A DNA stretch of 15,385 bases from Bacillota bacterium (lineage in GTDB: Bacteria; Bacillota; Bacilli; Paenibacillales; Paenibacillaceae): the NCBI GenBank assembly GCA_023418755.1, contig JAEZZE010000064.1:1-15385 (forward strand). The letters are read 5' to 3'. The notes below the pieces were generated by a model, which did no database searches, was not told the origin of the DNA, and saw nothing but the letters and a program-made list of their open reading frames with translations. Positions 1 to 7,874 of the stretch are shown piece after piece. Both the position numbers and the translations under genes were made by a program. Each line of letters begins with the position of its first letter. Within the stretch, counting starts at the first letter, position 1.

Positions 1-11
1 TCGCAAGGCTG

Positions 12-87
12 CCCCTTGATCCGGGGTTTCGCACGGATTCGCGCTTTTCCGAGCTTGATGCGGAGTTTCAAGGATCAGCGCTTTTCC
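12..87. repeat. Imperfect tandem duplication (about 37-39 bp, two copies) across the GH116 stop codon
   Basis: Read on the minus strand, copy A (87 to 51) and copy B (50 to 12) both begin GGAAAAGCGC. They then share ATCC, GAAAC, CCG and ATCAAG in the same order, with about 29 matches over 36 aligned columns and a 2-nt indel. Copy A contains the last codons and TGA stop of the GH116 gene; copy B lies in the 3' flank. The exact 11-bp core is at 41-51 and 78-88 on the plus strand. The array may continue beyond the window edge. Confidence 0.6.
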
Positions 88-2672
88 GCGCCCGCGGATG
101 GGGGGATGCTCCAATCGACTTCCGCGCCTATGCCGAGTATCGCCCCGCCGCCCGGCTCGTATTCGCCGTAGCCCGTCAGCTCTACCTTAGCGATCTCTAA
201 CCGTCCGCCGTAAACCGCCAGCCGCAACGAAACCGAGGATTGCTCCGGCAGCAGCCTGTAGCTTCCCCATGCATAGCCGTTCGACCAAAATCCGTTGAAA
301 GCCGCCGATTGCGCCCCAAGGGTGAGCGTCCGCGTTACGGCCGAGTAGCGGAATCCGGTAGCGGCGACGACAGCCCCCCAGCTGTTCATGGCGCGAACAT
401 AATGACTGCCTGCTTCGGCTTCGTTAAACGGATTGCGTTTGCGCCCGTCGTATCGCGAGCGGGTATCCGCTATTACCGTATAAGCTTCCTCCGCCATTCC
501 CTCGTAGATCATGCTCGCGGCCGCCGCGTATTCCAGACCCGTGAACACTTCGCTAAAATACGGGAACGGATACTCCGGACGTTCCGTCCCGGGATAGGTG
601 CAGACGAGCAGGGCGGCTTCCTCGTTCAGAGCATACGAACGCATAGGGTTAAAATGATCGCGCAAACCGGTTTTGCGGTTATGCCGATGAACCGCCCGCA
701 GCGCGCTGCGGATATTTTCGGGCTTGGCCAAATAGCCGAGCCCGTACGCATGCGCCATCAGTTGACCGACGGTCTGATCGACCAGGCAGCCGTCTCCCAG
801 TTGCAATTCGGGGTCGGATTCGTTCACGGCCCCTTCGCCGGTCTGCAGCCCGTTCATCAAGCGCTCCTGCCGGAAAGGACGAACAAGCTGGCGATAGTAT
901 TCCCCGTTGAACAAGTGCTCGTCTATCCAGCGGCTTCCGCGATCAAACAAGCCGCGGCAGCGGGCCGAGAACGAAGCCTCTCCCAAATAGGCGGCCATCT
1001 CCTCCGCCGCTCGCAGAGCTCCCAAGTACCAGAAAGCCGTTAGCGGATTAGGACCGTGAAATTCAACGTCGTACGTCACGTGCTGACAATTCTCCATCAC
1101 GCCATCCTGGTCTTCGTCCCAGCCTCCTTCGCGCCATGCGAACTCCAGAGCCCGGCGAGCGCCGGGCCAGAGCTTCCGCAGCCACTGGTCGTCCCCGGAG
1201 AGCGTCCACTCGCGGTAGAGCCTCATTATCGAACCCATTTGCCCGTCGGCGGCCGCTACGCCGAAATCCCGCGCCCGATCCAACGGAAGATTCATTCGGT
1301 GATTCAGCAAGCCAATCGAATCGACCGCGTACAGAAACTCGGTCTCCCTCACGGATGCGGCGAGCGCACCGAAAAGGAAGGGCGTCGCCAGCTCATAATT
1401 CCAGACGTGCGTGACCGTCCCCTGACAGCAGCCTTCATGATCGCTGCAGCCTTCCCATCCATGGAATCGTCCGTCCTCGGTACGGAAGCAGGTCTGCGTC
1501 CGAAGGGTGGACAAATTGGCGAGCGCCGCCTCTTTCACCTGCGGCGGAAGATCGCTTGAACAGAAGACATTCGCGAAATCTACCGTGCTTCCCTCAAGCG
1601 CTGGCAGCTCGCCGAATGTCCGCACGGCAGCATCGCGTGCATCGGCGTATAAGGTGGCGTAGTAATTGCCGACCCTTACGGGAGATTCGCAGCGGCAGAC
1701 GCCTCCCCCGCAGCACCTGGTATTGTCCATCTCGACTTTGGGCTTGATCAGCACATCGTAGGACTGCCGGTTCGGAAAATGCCAGGAGACAACGAAGGTC
1801 ACCGTTCGAACCTCCCCTGCAGGAACCGTTATAGAGGCGCAGAGCGACGCAACCGGGCGATCCTCGCGCCAGGCCCCGGCGTTCTCGAGTCTTCCGTCGG
1901 CGGAGAAATCTTCCCAGAAATGCTTCAGTCTCTCGCCCCATCCGTGCTTGATATGCCAGCCTCTCCAGTCCTGGCTGTAGGTGACGTCCCGAGCATCGGT
2001 AGCGATGGCCATCGTGCCGAAGCGCTCGGAATCGGCTGCCGTGCCTTCGGTGCTCAACAGCAGACCCTTCACGCTCTTCTCCTCGGCAGCGTCTTCGAAA
2101 TATTCGTTCCGGTTACGGCTCGGACTGCCCTTAAGGCCGTCGGCGCCAATGAAGTTCTGGAGGCATCCGCACACCGAAGCCTCCACTTCTTCCTCTCCGT
2201 CATTGCCAAGCTCTACGTGGAGAATAAAGGCCGGGATGCCGCTTCGATCCGGATCGCCGGGGACGAGCGGATTAAACGCTTTGAGACGAACGCGAAGCGG
2301 GACGTCCTCATCCGTTAGCAGCACCTGCGCCAATGGATAGGCCGCCCGAAATTCGCTTTCGCGAAAGTGGGGCAGCCCATGGTTCGGAACCGGGCAGCCG
2401 TGCGCGCCTTCGTAGTCCTCCGGCGCGATCGGCCCCTCCAGAATGCGGGCGGCTTTCGAGCCGTCTTTCTTACGCGTATACAGCGCAAAAAACGATGAAT
2501 CGGGCGTAAACCCCTTGGCAGGCCGGTTTACGATTTCCCAGTCCCGCAGATTGCCCCGGCCTCCAAGCGAAATCGTACCCGTGCCGATCCCGCCGATCGG
2601 CATAGCGATTTTACGAAGCCGCTCACTCGTATAAGCGGTCAGATAAGGCCATTCCATCACGCTCAACTCCAT
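75..2672 (-). CDS. GH116-family glycosidase (GBA2/DUF608-like), cytoplasmic
   Basis: The 865-residue product has the two-part layout of GH116 (non-lysosomal glucosylceramidase/beta-glucosidase family). An N-terminal beta domain begins with MPIGGIGTGTISLGG (residues 24-38), and a C-terminal (alpha/alpha)6 domain covers roughly residues 360-860. The catalytic half shows WEGC (406-409), THVWNYE (421-427), DEDQDGVMEN (519-528) and TYD (533-535); by analogy with GBA2, the aspartate of TYD is the candidate acid/base. I cannot assign the nucleophile by eye; E407 lies in the right region. No signal peptide is seen, so it should act on imported glycosides. It is the last gene of the transporter operon, 7 nt after the permease stop, with AAGGGA overlapping that stop. 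ATG at 2657, preceded by GGAG at 9-nt spacing, is an alternative start. A cysteine-rich loop (C320, C321, C326, C328) is unusual. Known GH116 activities include beta-glucosidase, beta-xylosidase and N-acetylglucosaminidase, so the substrate is open. Confidence 0.9.
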   Translation of the reverse strand: MELSVMEWPYLTAYTSERLRKIAMPIGGIGTGTISLGGRGNLRDWEIVNRPAKGFTPDSSFFALYTRKKDGSKAARILEGPIAPEDYEGAHGCPVPNHGLPHFRESEFRAAYPLAQVLLTDEDVPLRVRLKAFNPLVPGDPDRSGIPAFILHVELGNDGEEEVEASVCGCLQNFIGADGLKGSPSRNRNEYFEDAAEEKSVKGLLLSTEGTAADSERFGTMAIATDARDVTYSQDWRGWHIKHGWGERLKHFWEDFSADGRLENAGAWREDRPVASLCASITVPAGEVRTVTFVVSWHFPNRQSYDVLIKPKVEMDNTRCCGGGVCRCESPVRVGNYYATLYADARDAAVRTFGELPALEGSTVDFANVFCSSDLPPQVKEAALANLSTLRTQTCFRTEDGRFHGWEGCSDHEGCCQGTVTHVWNYELATPFLFGALAASVRETEFLYAVDSIGLLNHRMNLPLDRARDFGVAAADGQMGSIMRLYREWTLSGDDQWLRKLWPGARRALEFAWREGGWDEDQDGVMENCQHVTYDVEFHGPNPLTAFWYLGALRAAEEMAAYLGEASFSARCRGLFDRGSRWIDEHLFNGEYYRQLVRPFRQERLMNGLQTGEGAVNESDPELQLGDGCLVDQTVGQLMAHAYGLGYLAKPENIRSALRAVHRHNRKTGLRDHFNPMRSYALNEEAALLVCTYPGTERPEYPFPYFSEVFTGLEYAAAASMIYEGMAEEAYTVIADTRSRYDGRKRNPFNEAEAGSHYVRAMNSWGAVVAATGFRYSAVTRTLTLGAQSAAFNGFWSNGYAWGSYRLLPEQSSVSLRLAVYGGRLEIAKVELTGYGEYEPGGGAILGIGAEVDWSIPPSAGAEKR

Positions 2673-2679
2673 CCGATGT

Positions 2680-3513
2680 TTATCCCTTCAAGCCCGTCAG
2701 CGCAATCCCCTGAATCAGACTTCGCTGTCCGATCAGAAAAACAACAATGCAAGGAAAAATGACGACCGCGGATGCAGCCATTAATAGCCCCCATTCGGAG
2801 CTGTACGTCCCTTGGAAAAATTGCAGGCCGAGCGCCAGCGTATACTTGCTTTCATTCTTCAGGTAGATCAGGGGACCGAAAAAATCGTTCCAATGAAACA
2901 AAAAAGCGAACAGCCCGACCACCACCAAAGCAGGCTTGCTTAGCGGCAGGATGACGTTCCAGTAGATTCGGGACAGACCCGCTCCGTCCACGAAAGCCGC
3001 CTCGTCCAAATCGCGGGGAATGCCCAGGTAGAACTGCCGCAGCAGAAAGATATTGTAGGCCCCTCCCCCGAACCATGCGGGAACGATGAGCGGCACGAAC
3101 GTATTGTAAAACCCCAATTCCTTCCACGCGATAAAGGTCGGAATCAATGTAACGGCGCTGGGCAGCATCATGCCGGTCAACAGAAGACCGAATACGGCGT
3201 TTCTGCCTTTCCATTGGATGCGCGAGAAGCTGAAAGCCGCCAGCGAGCTTGTTAAGAGAATGCCTGCGACGGACCCCAGAACGATAACGGCGGTATTCAG
3301 AAAAAATCGGCCGAACGGCACGAACGTCAGCGCATTCTCGTAGTTGCTGAACTGGATGGGATCGGGAATCCAACGCGGCGGCACTTCGAAGATTTGCGTC
3401 AGCTCCGTTAACGAGCTTCTGAGCATCCAGATGAAAGGCATGACAAAGAGACACGACAGCACGATCACCGTCGTATAGAGGAAAATTCTGACCGCTAACC
3501 TATTTCGCTTCAT
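2680..3513 (-). CDS. ABC sugar transporter permease, MalG-type (CUT1)
   Basis: This 277-residue inner permease subunit belongs to a binding-protein-dependent carbohydrate importer. The N-terminal segment is hydrophobic (about residues 9-31), several further membrane helices follow, and the cytoplasmic EAA loop that docks the ATPase reads EAAFVDGAG...ILP at 171-190. The frame stays open upstream, but family length and the start MKRNRLAVRIF place the start at ATG 3513. That ATG overlaps the TGA of the upstream permease (ATGA, 4-nt overlap), implying translational coupling. A GAGGGGGG stretch lies 12 nt upstream. No ATP-binding subunit is encoded nearby; CUT1 systems of Bacillales commonly share a single MsmX-type ATPase, which I infer here. 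Confidence 0.93.
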   Translation of the reverse strand: MKRNRLAVRIFLYTTVIVLSCLFVMPFIWMLRSSLTELTQIFEVPPRWIPDPIQFSNYENALTFVPFGRFFLNTAVIVLGSVAGILLTSSLAAFSFSRIQWKGRNAVFGLLLTGMMLPSAVTLIPTFIAWKELGFYNTFVPLIVPAWFGGGAYNIFLLRQFYLGIPRDLDEAAFVDGAGLSRIYWNVILPLSKPALVVVGLFAFLFHWNDFFGPLIYLKNESKYTLALGLQFFQGTYSSEWGLLMAASAVVIFPCIVVFLIGQRSLIQGIALTGLKG

Positions 3514-4418
3514 CGATGCGCTTCGCCCCCCTCGTAATAAACCCACTTCGATGTCCGGAAGACGAGAGCCGTGCAGGTGAGAATAATCAGGAACAGCACC
3601 CAGGCCAAGGCCGACGCATAGCCCATGTTCGCATTTTGAAAGGCCTCCCGCCAAATATAAAAGACGTAGAAGAGACTGGCGTTGTTGGGTCCGCCGTTCG
3701 TCAAAATGTAAGCTTCCGTGAACACCTGAAAAGCGCCGATAAAGCCCATGACCAGGTTGAAGAAGATCGTCGGCGTCATCATCGGAATCGTGATGAACGC
3801 AAATTTGTGCAGCGCGTTCCCTCCGTCGATCTCCAGAGCCTCGTAATAATGCTCGGGAATGCCTTTCAGTCCGGCGAGGAAAATGACCATCGTTCCGCCC
3901 GTTCCCCACAGGCCCATCATTACGATGGACGGAATGACCATCGTCTCCGAGTAGATCCACAGACTCGTAGGCAGACCGATCGCCGACAGCATATGATTAA
4001 GCAAGCCGAGGTCGGGGTTGTAAATCCACATCCAGATCATCGCCGAGGCGACAACCGGCACGATCGAGGGCAGGTAGAAGATCGTGCGAAACAAGCCGAG
4101 GCCTCTGATCTTCGCGTTAAGCAGCAGGGCGATCATAAAAGAAAAGCAGATAAATGCCGGAACGGCCAGACATACGTATAAAAAGGTGGCCCCTATTGAC
4201 TTGTAAAAAAACGGATCGGCCCCGGAGAACATCCGGCTGTAATTGTCCAATCCGATAAAGGACGGCGTATTGAACACCGTGTAATCGGTCAGGCTCAGCG
4301 CCAGACTTGCCGCCATGGGACCCGCGATGAAGAGCAGGAAGCCGACAATCGCCGGTCCCGCGAATAACAGACCATAGAGCACATTGCGTTTGTTGGATCT
4401 GATCGTTAACTCCCTCAT
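3510..4418 (-). CDS. ABC sugar transporter permease, MalF-type (CUT1)
   Basis: This 302-residue protein is the partner permease of the same importer. The first helix is at about residues 12-34 (LYGLLFAGPAIVGFLLFIAG), followed by a short extracytoplasmic stretch containing the family's F-I-G-L-D-N-Y pattern (54-60) and about five more helices. The EAA loop is at 192-214 (EALEIDGG...IPMM), and NGGP at 241-244 is typical of MalF/UgpA-type permeases. The frame extends upstream to a TTG at 4442, but the ATG at 4418 is preceded by GGGAGGTG with a 6-nt gap, so 4418 is preferred. Length is normal for the family. The gene sits 67 nt after the binding-protein gene, with a stable hairpin in the gap, and overlaps the next permease by 4 nt. 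Confidence 0.93.
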   Translation of the reverse strand: MRELTIRSNKRNVLYGLLFAGPAIVGFLLFIAGPMAASLALSLTDYTVFNTPSFIGLDNYSRMFSGADPFFYKSIGATFLYVCLAVPAFICFSFMIALLLNAKIRGLGLFRTIFYLPSIVPVVASAMIWMWIYNPDLGLLNHMLSAIGLPTSLWIYSETMVIPSIVMMGLWGTGGTMVIFLAGLKGIPEHYYEALEIDGGNALHKFAFITIPMMTPTIFFNLVMGFIGAFQVFTEAYILTNGGPNNASLFYVFYIWREAFQNANMGYASALAWVLFLIILTCTALVFRTSKWVYYEGGEAHR

Positions 4419-4437
4419 GCCGCACCTCCCGATAGAC

Positions 4438-4476
4438 GACAACGCGGGCTTCCCTACACGGACGGCCCGCGTTGTC
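4438..4476 (-). promoter_or_regulatory. Intergenic stem-loop between binding-protein and permease genes
   Basis: A perfect 12-bp inverted repeat (4438-4449 GACAACGCGGGC and 4465-4476 GCCCGCGTTGTC) flanks a 15-nt loop. It lies just after the binding-protein stop codon and before the permease ribosome binding site. On the transcribed strand no U tract follows, so a full intrinsic terminator is unlikely. Such hairpins after malE-type genes are known to stabilise upstream mRNA against 3' exonucleases or to attenuate read-through, which would give more binding protein than permease. Confidence 0.65.
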
Positions 4477-4485
4477 CGAACTTGG

Positions 4486-5940
4486 CTACATTTTCACTTC
4501 GCGTCGGCCGATGCCGACTTCCAGAACTTTCGGCTCAATGGCCCGCATCGCTTCTTCCGCCGTCTGTTCGCCGGTCCAAACCTTGTCGAGCGCCGGATTG
4601 ACCAGGTCCATCATTTTGCTGAAATTTTTCACGTACGCCGTAGGGGTCGGCACGGAATGGTTCAGTACCGTTTCCAGCGTGCCGCCGAAGCCTTCGGTGT
4701 GATATTGGTTGTCGGTCCAACGCTTGACTTTGTCGGGATCGCTGTACCAGTCCCGATGAGGCGGCAGCCACACGCCGTCGTGCAGCAGATCGAACACGCT
4801 CTCCGGATCTACCATCGATTTCAGAACCTTCCAGGCCGCATCCGGATTGTCCGTGGATTTGAAAATCGAGAACATGCCCGACACGATCATCGTCACCGTT
4901 TCTTTATGCTTGGGAAGCGGCGCGACGTCGTAGTTCATCTCCGCATTGCCGAACTGCAGATTCATCCACTGACCGTCCAGAAGCATGGCGACCTTTTTCG
5001 TCTTGACCGAGTTAACCCCGCCCGGAAGCGATTTCGCCTGCGCCGGCGACGGAGCGACATGATGCACGTTAATCAGATCGGCGAGCTTCTGCAGCGCCTC
5101 GGTCGCCTCCGGCTTGCTAAGACCGAACTCCGTGCCGTCCTGGCTGACAAAGTCGCCGCCGTTGGAAAAAACGAAGTTCCCCCAGAGTCCCCACCATTTG
5201 CCGAAGTCAACGCCATACTGCTTGATTTTCGTCGAATCGAAATTCGGCGAAGCCGCATTGTTCCCGTTCTGATCGAAGGTCAGCTTCTTGGCGGCTTCCA
5301 CGAAGGCGTCCCAGTCCCAGCTATGCCCCGGGTCGGCCGACGGTTTCTCTACTCCGGCTTCCTTAAACATATCCACATTGTAGAAAACCATAAAACTCTC
5401 GCGTTCCGAGTTCAACCCGATCAACTCGCCCTTGTCGGAGTAATAACCGTGCAGGGGCGCCAAATCTTCCAGCGCGAGCTCCTCGTCCGCCTCCAGGAAC
5501 GGCATCAGATCCAGAAACTTCCCCTCGTCCGCCAACGGGAAGGCCAGGGACGCCGACTCCATCTGAGCGATATCCGGAGCTTCGTTGCCCGCGATCATCG
5601 TCGTGAGCTTCGTATCGTAATCGGTCGGTATAATTTGCAGGGAAGCGGTCACTTCCCCTTTATTTTCCTCGTTAAACTGTTTGAACGACTTCTCGAACAC
5701 CTTCTGCACCGCCGGGTCTCCCCAGGCCGTAACCTCGATGACGGCGGCTTTGCCGTCCCCGGCTTTCCGGGACGTCTCGCCTGGAGAATCCGATTCGGCA
5801 ATGCCCGACGAATCCGACGCCGCAGGAGCGGACGCGCTTCCCGTTTCGTTCCCGCCTGTGCCGGAGCATGCGCTCGCAACGAGAAGGAGAAGGATCAGAC
5901 TCGCGATAAGGACAACGCCCCGTTGTTTTGTTTCTCTCAT
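4486..5940 (-). CDS. Extracellular solute-binding lipoprotein of a CUT1 sugar ABC transporter
   Basis: The 484-residue protein is a family 1 extracellular binding protein. From the chosen start it reads basic N-region, hydrophobic core GVVLIASLILLLL, then lipobox V-A-S-A-C with the lipidated cysteine at residue 25. A Ser/Ala/Gly-rich linker follows and then the mature domain from about residue 60, with typical motifs such as V-T-A-W-G-D and the F-N-E-E-N segment. It should capture the oligosaccharide at the cell surface and deliver it to the two downstream permeases. An in-frame ATG at 5961 exists but has no ribosome binding site; ATG 5940 has AAGGG 8 nt upstream and gives a normal signal peptide. 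The ligand cannot be read from sequence, though GH116 in the operon suggests a beta-linked glycoside or oligosaccharide. Confidence 0.92.
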   Translation of the reverse strand: MRETKQRGVVLIASLILLLLVASACSGTGGNETGSASAPAASDSSGIAESDSPGETSRKAGDGKAAVIEVTAWGDPAVQKVFEKSFKQFNEENKGEVTASLQIIPTDYDTKLTTMIAGNEAPDIAQMESASLAFPLADEGKFLDLMPFLEADEELALEDLAPLHGYYSDKGELIGLNSERESFMVFYNVDMFKEAGVEKPSADPGHSWDWDAFVEAAKKLTFDQNGNNAASPNFDSTKIKQYGVDFGKWWGLWGNFVFSNGGDFVSQDGTEFGLSKPEATEALQKLADLINVHHVAPSPAQAKSLPGGVNSVKTKKVAMLLDGQWMNLQFGNAEMNYDVAPLPKHKETVTMIVSGMFSIFKSTDNPDAAWKVLKSMVDPESVFDLLHDGVWLPPHRDWYSDPDKVKRWTDNQYHTEGFGGTLETVLNHSVPTPTAYVKNFSKMMDLVNPALDKVWTGEQTAEEAMRAIEPKVLEVGIGRREVKM

Positions 5941-5999
5941 ACGCCACACCCTTTTCCGCATAGTGTGATCAGTCGGCTGCAGCTCGTTGACCTGACTCT

Positions 6000-6028
6000 A
6001 TTATATTAAGCGTTTTCATGCGGATAAA
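6000..6028 (-). promoter_or_regulatory. Putative SigA promoter of the transporter-GH116 operon
   Basis: The minus strand carries a perfect TATAAT (6005-6000), a 17-nt spacer and a poor -35, TTTATC (6028-6023, 3 of 6 matches to TTGACA). It lies between the kinase stop and the binding-protein start, leaving a leader of about 50 nt. A strong -10 with a weak -35 fits an activator-dependent promoter, presumably driven by the adjacent AraC-type regulator. Confidence 0.6.
6005..6018 (-). promoter_or_regulatory. cre-like site (CcpA catabolite repression) in the operon promoter
   Basis: On the minus strand TGAAAACGCTTAAT matches 9 of the 11 fixed positions of the Bacillus cre consensus TGWAANCGNTNWCA, failing only at the last two. 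It lies inside the spacer and touches the -10 box, where CcpA binding would block RNA polymerase. Catabolite repression of a sugar-import operon is biologically expected, but the site is degenerate at one end. Confidence 0.5.
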
Positions 6029-6056
6029 TTTGAAATCCCTTCGTTTCGGTGCACAT

Positions 6057-7844
6057 TTATTCGATCTCCGTATCCGGAAGCAAAATTCGCACCTCCGTCC
6101 ATTCTCCAATGACGGATCGAACGGATACCCCGTACTCGCTTCCATACAATAGCTGAATGCGGGTATGAACGTTGCGAAGTCCGTGGTGCGTCGAATCCGG
6201 ACTCATGATCCGTTCAACCAGACGTTCGTCCATGCCTCTGCCGTTATCGGTTACGACGAACACCCGGCGGCCGTTTTCCCGGAAGCCCCTGATGTCGATT
6301 TCCCCGCCTTGCTCCATAGAGCCGAAACCGTGAATGATCGCGTTCTCCACGACAGGGTGCAGGAACAGCCTTGGAACCTGCCGACTGTACAGCTCGTCCG
6401 CAATCTCGAATCGAACCTCGAATTTCCCCTCGAACCTTTCGCTCATGATGAACAGATAATTTTTCAGCCAGCCGATCTCCTCCTGCAGGTCCCCGGTTTC
6501 CTTCGTATTTTGGGTGGTATAGTACAGCATGTTCGACAGGCTGACGAGCATTTTGCTAAGCTGCTTCTGATCGTTATCGATGGCAATCCAGTTCATGACG
6601 TTCAGCGTGTTGTAGAGAAAGTGAGGATTCAGTTGGACATTCAACGTCATAATCTCGGCTTCTTTCTCTCTCAGCTTGCTCGCGTAATTTTCATCGATCA
6701 AGGTTTGAATCTGGCCGTTCATGTCGTTAAAACGGTTGAACAAAACTCCGAACTCCCGATCCTTGTCCAGGGTAATCTTGGATCCGAAGTTGCCGATACC
6801 GACTTGCTTGATTGCGGCCATGAGGGCCTTCATCGGTCGCGCCAGCTGTCCGGAGACGACAATCGCAAGCAACACCGACACCCCCAGGAGCATTAGACCG
6901 ATGGTCAGCATCGCGTTCAGGATAAGCGGAACGATGTCCTTAACGAGTTCTCCGGCCGGAATGAAGGCCACGGTCGTCCATCCGGTTACGGCGGAAGTAT
7001 CGTATACCATGACGACGTTTCGGTCGGCGACGCGGGTTTGCTTCGTCCCGCTCTTGTGTTCCACCGCATAATTCGCCCAATCGTCGGAAATTTTGGTTGC
7101 CAGCCGTTTGGGATCGGATGAAGAGACGACGTCTCCTTCGGGACTAATGACGAAATAGGAATTGCTCAGAGGAATGGTACGCTGCAGAAGATCGCGGAAA
7201 TACCGTTCCGGATAGGAAACGATCAGAACCGGAAGCTCTAACGACGGACGGGGAAGATGGATGATGCCATTCTCCACATAGTTGATGTTCAACTGCATAA
7301 CGGCCGAAAACAAGTATCGCTCGTTCTTGTCGATAAGTTGTAGATCCTTATCGTTATACATATCGGAAATATCGTAAGTCGGTATCCATTGCATTCTCCC
7401 GCCCATATTAACGGCAATCGTTTCAATCGGTTTCTTGAAAGGATCTCCGGGCAGCCCGTTTCTGCCAAAAACATAATGGCTAGTGACGATATTCACGGCG
7501 GCCAAGTCGTCGATTTCGCTAAACCGCTTCTGGAGCAGGGCTGAAATCGAACGATCGGCGGCCAGAAGAGAGGAATCCTTGTCGGGATTCAACTGCGAGA
7601 AAATTTGAAAAACCGTCTTATCCGTCACGAGGTTCAGACTCTCGTCCCTGATTCTGCGCAATTTGTAATCCGTTATTTCGTTCGTCTTGCGCAGCGTCTC
7701 CAGCGCCTGCCCTCCGGACAGATCCTGAAGAATGTGAAGTCCCGCAAAATAAAAAAAGATTCCCAAGGCCGTAAGAGGCAAAAGCGACACAAACAAGTAG
7801 GTTACCAGCAGTCTTGTGCGGAAGCGAAGCTTGATCAGCGACAT
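6057..7844 (-). CDS. Sensor histidine kinase, YesM-type (HPK7/LytS-like core)
   Basis: This 595-residue membrane kinase has TM1 at about residues 12-34, a large extracytoplasmic sensor region (about 35-300, probably dCache-type), TM2 at about 306-331 and a HAMP-like region at 333-385. The His_kinase core has LNPHFLYN with phospho-acceptor H408, a HATPase N-box HPVVENAI (496-503) and G-box DNGRGMD (533-539). The GLRN segment (about 555-558) is also typical. ATG 7844 is preceded by AGAAGGA at 7-nt spacing. It follows the response regulator by 30 nt, so the two are almost certainly co-transcribed. YesM-like kinases with AraC-type partners usually control neighbouring polysaccharide-use genes, which fits the transporter immediately downstream. 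The inducer is unknown. Confidence 0.95.
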   Translation of the reverse strand: MSLIKLRFRTRLLVTYLFVSLLPLTALGIFFYFAGLHILQDLSGGQALETLRKTNEITDYKLRRIRDESLNLVTDKTVFQIFSQLNPDKDSSLLAADRSISALLQKRFSEIDDLAAVNIVTSHYVFGRNGLPGDPFKKPIETIAVNMGGRMQWIPTYDISDMYNDKDLQLIDKNERYLFSAVMQLNINYVENGIIHLPRPSLELPVLIVSYPERYFRDLLQRTIPLSNSYFVISPEGDVVSSSDPKRLATKISDDWANYAVEHKSGTKQTRVADRNVVMVYDTSAVTGWTTVAFIPAGELVKDIVPLILNAMLTIGLMLLGVSVLLAIVVSGQLARPMKALMAAIKQVGIGNFGSKITLDKDREFGVLFNRFNDMNGQIQTLIDENYASKLREKEAEIMTLNVQLNPHFLYNTLNVMNWIAIDNDQKQLSKMLVSLSNMLYYTTQNTKETGDLQEEIGWLKNYLFIMSERFEGKFEVRFEIADELYSRQVPRLFLHPVVENAIIHGFGSMEQGGEIDIRGFRENGRRVFVVTDNGRGMDERLVERIMSPDSTHHGLRNVHTRIQLLYGSEYGVSVRSVIGEWTEVRILLPDTEIE

Positions 7845-7874
7845 GGGCGGGTCCTTCTCCCTTGCTCTATTGGT

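Noticed and set aside
1..19. Possible end of a convergent plus-strand gene (in-frame TGA at 17-19)
   Set aside because: Only five codons are visible; nothing distinguishes it from chance.
3514..3960. Upstream extension of the second permease frame (about 149 extra residues)
   Set aside because: The extra residues are His/Arg/Gly-rich, overlap the first permease, and the family length fits the ATG at 3513.
4384..6009. 541-codon plus-strand open frame opposite the binding-protein gene
   Set aside because: It is antisense to a well-supported lipoprotein gene; the translation is Arg/His-rich without domain features, typical of a GC-rich shadow frame.
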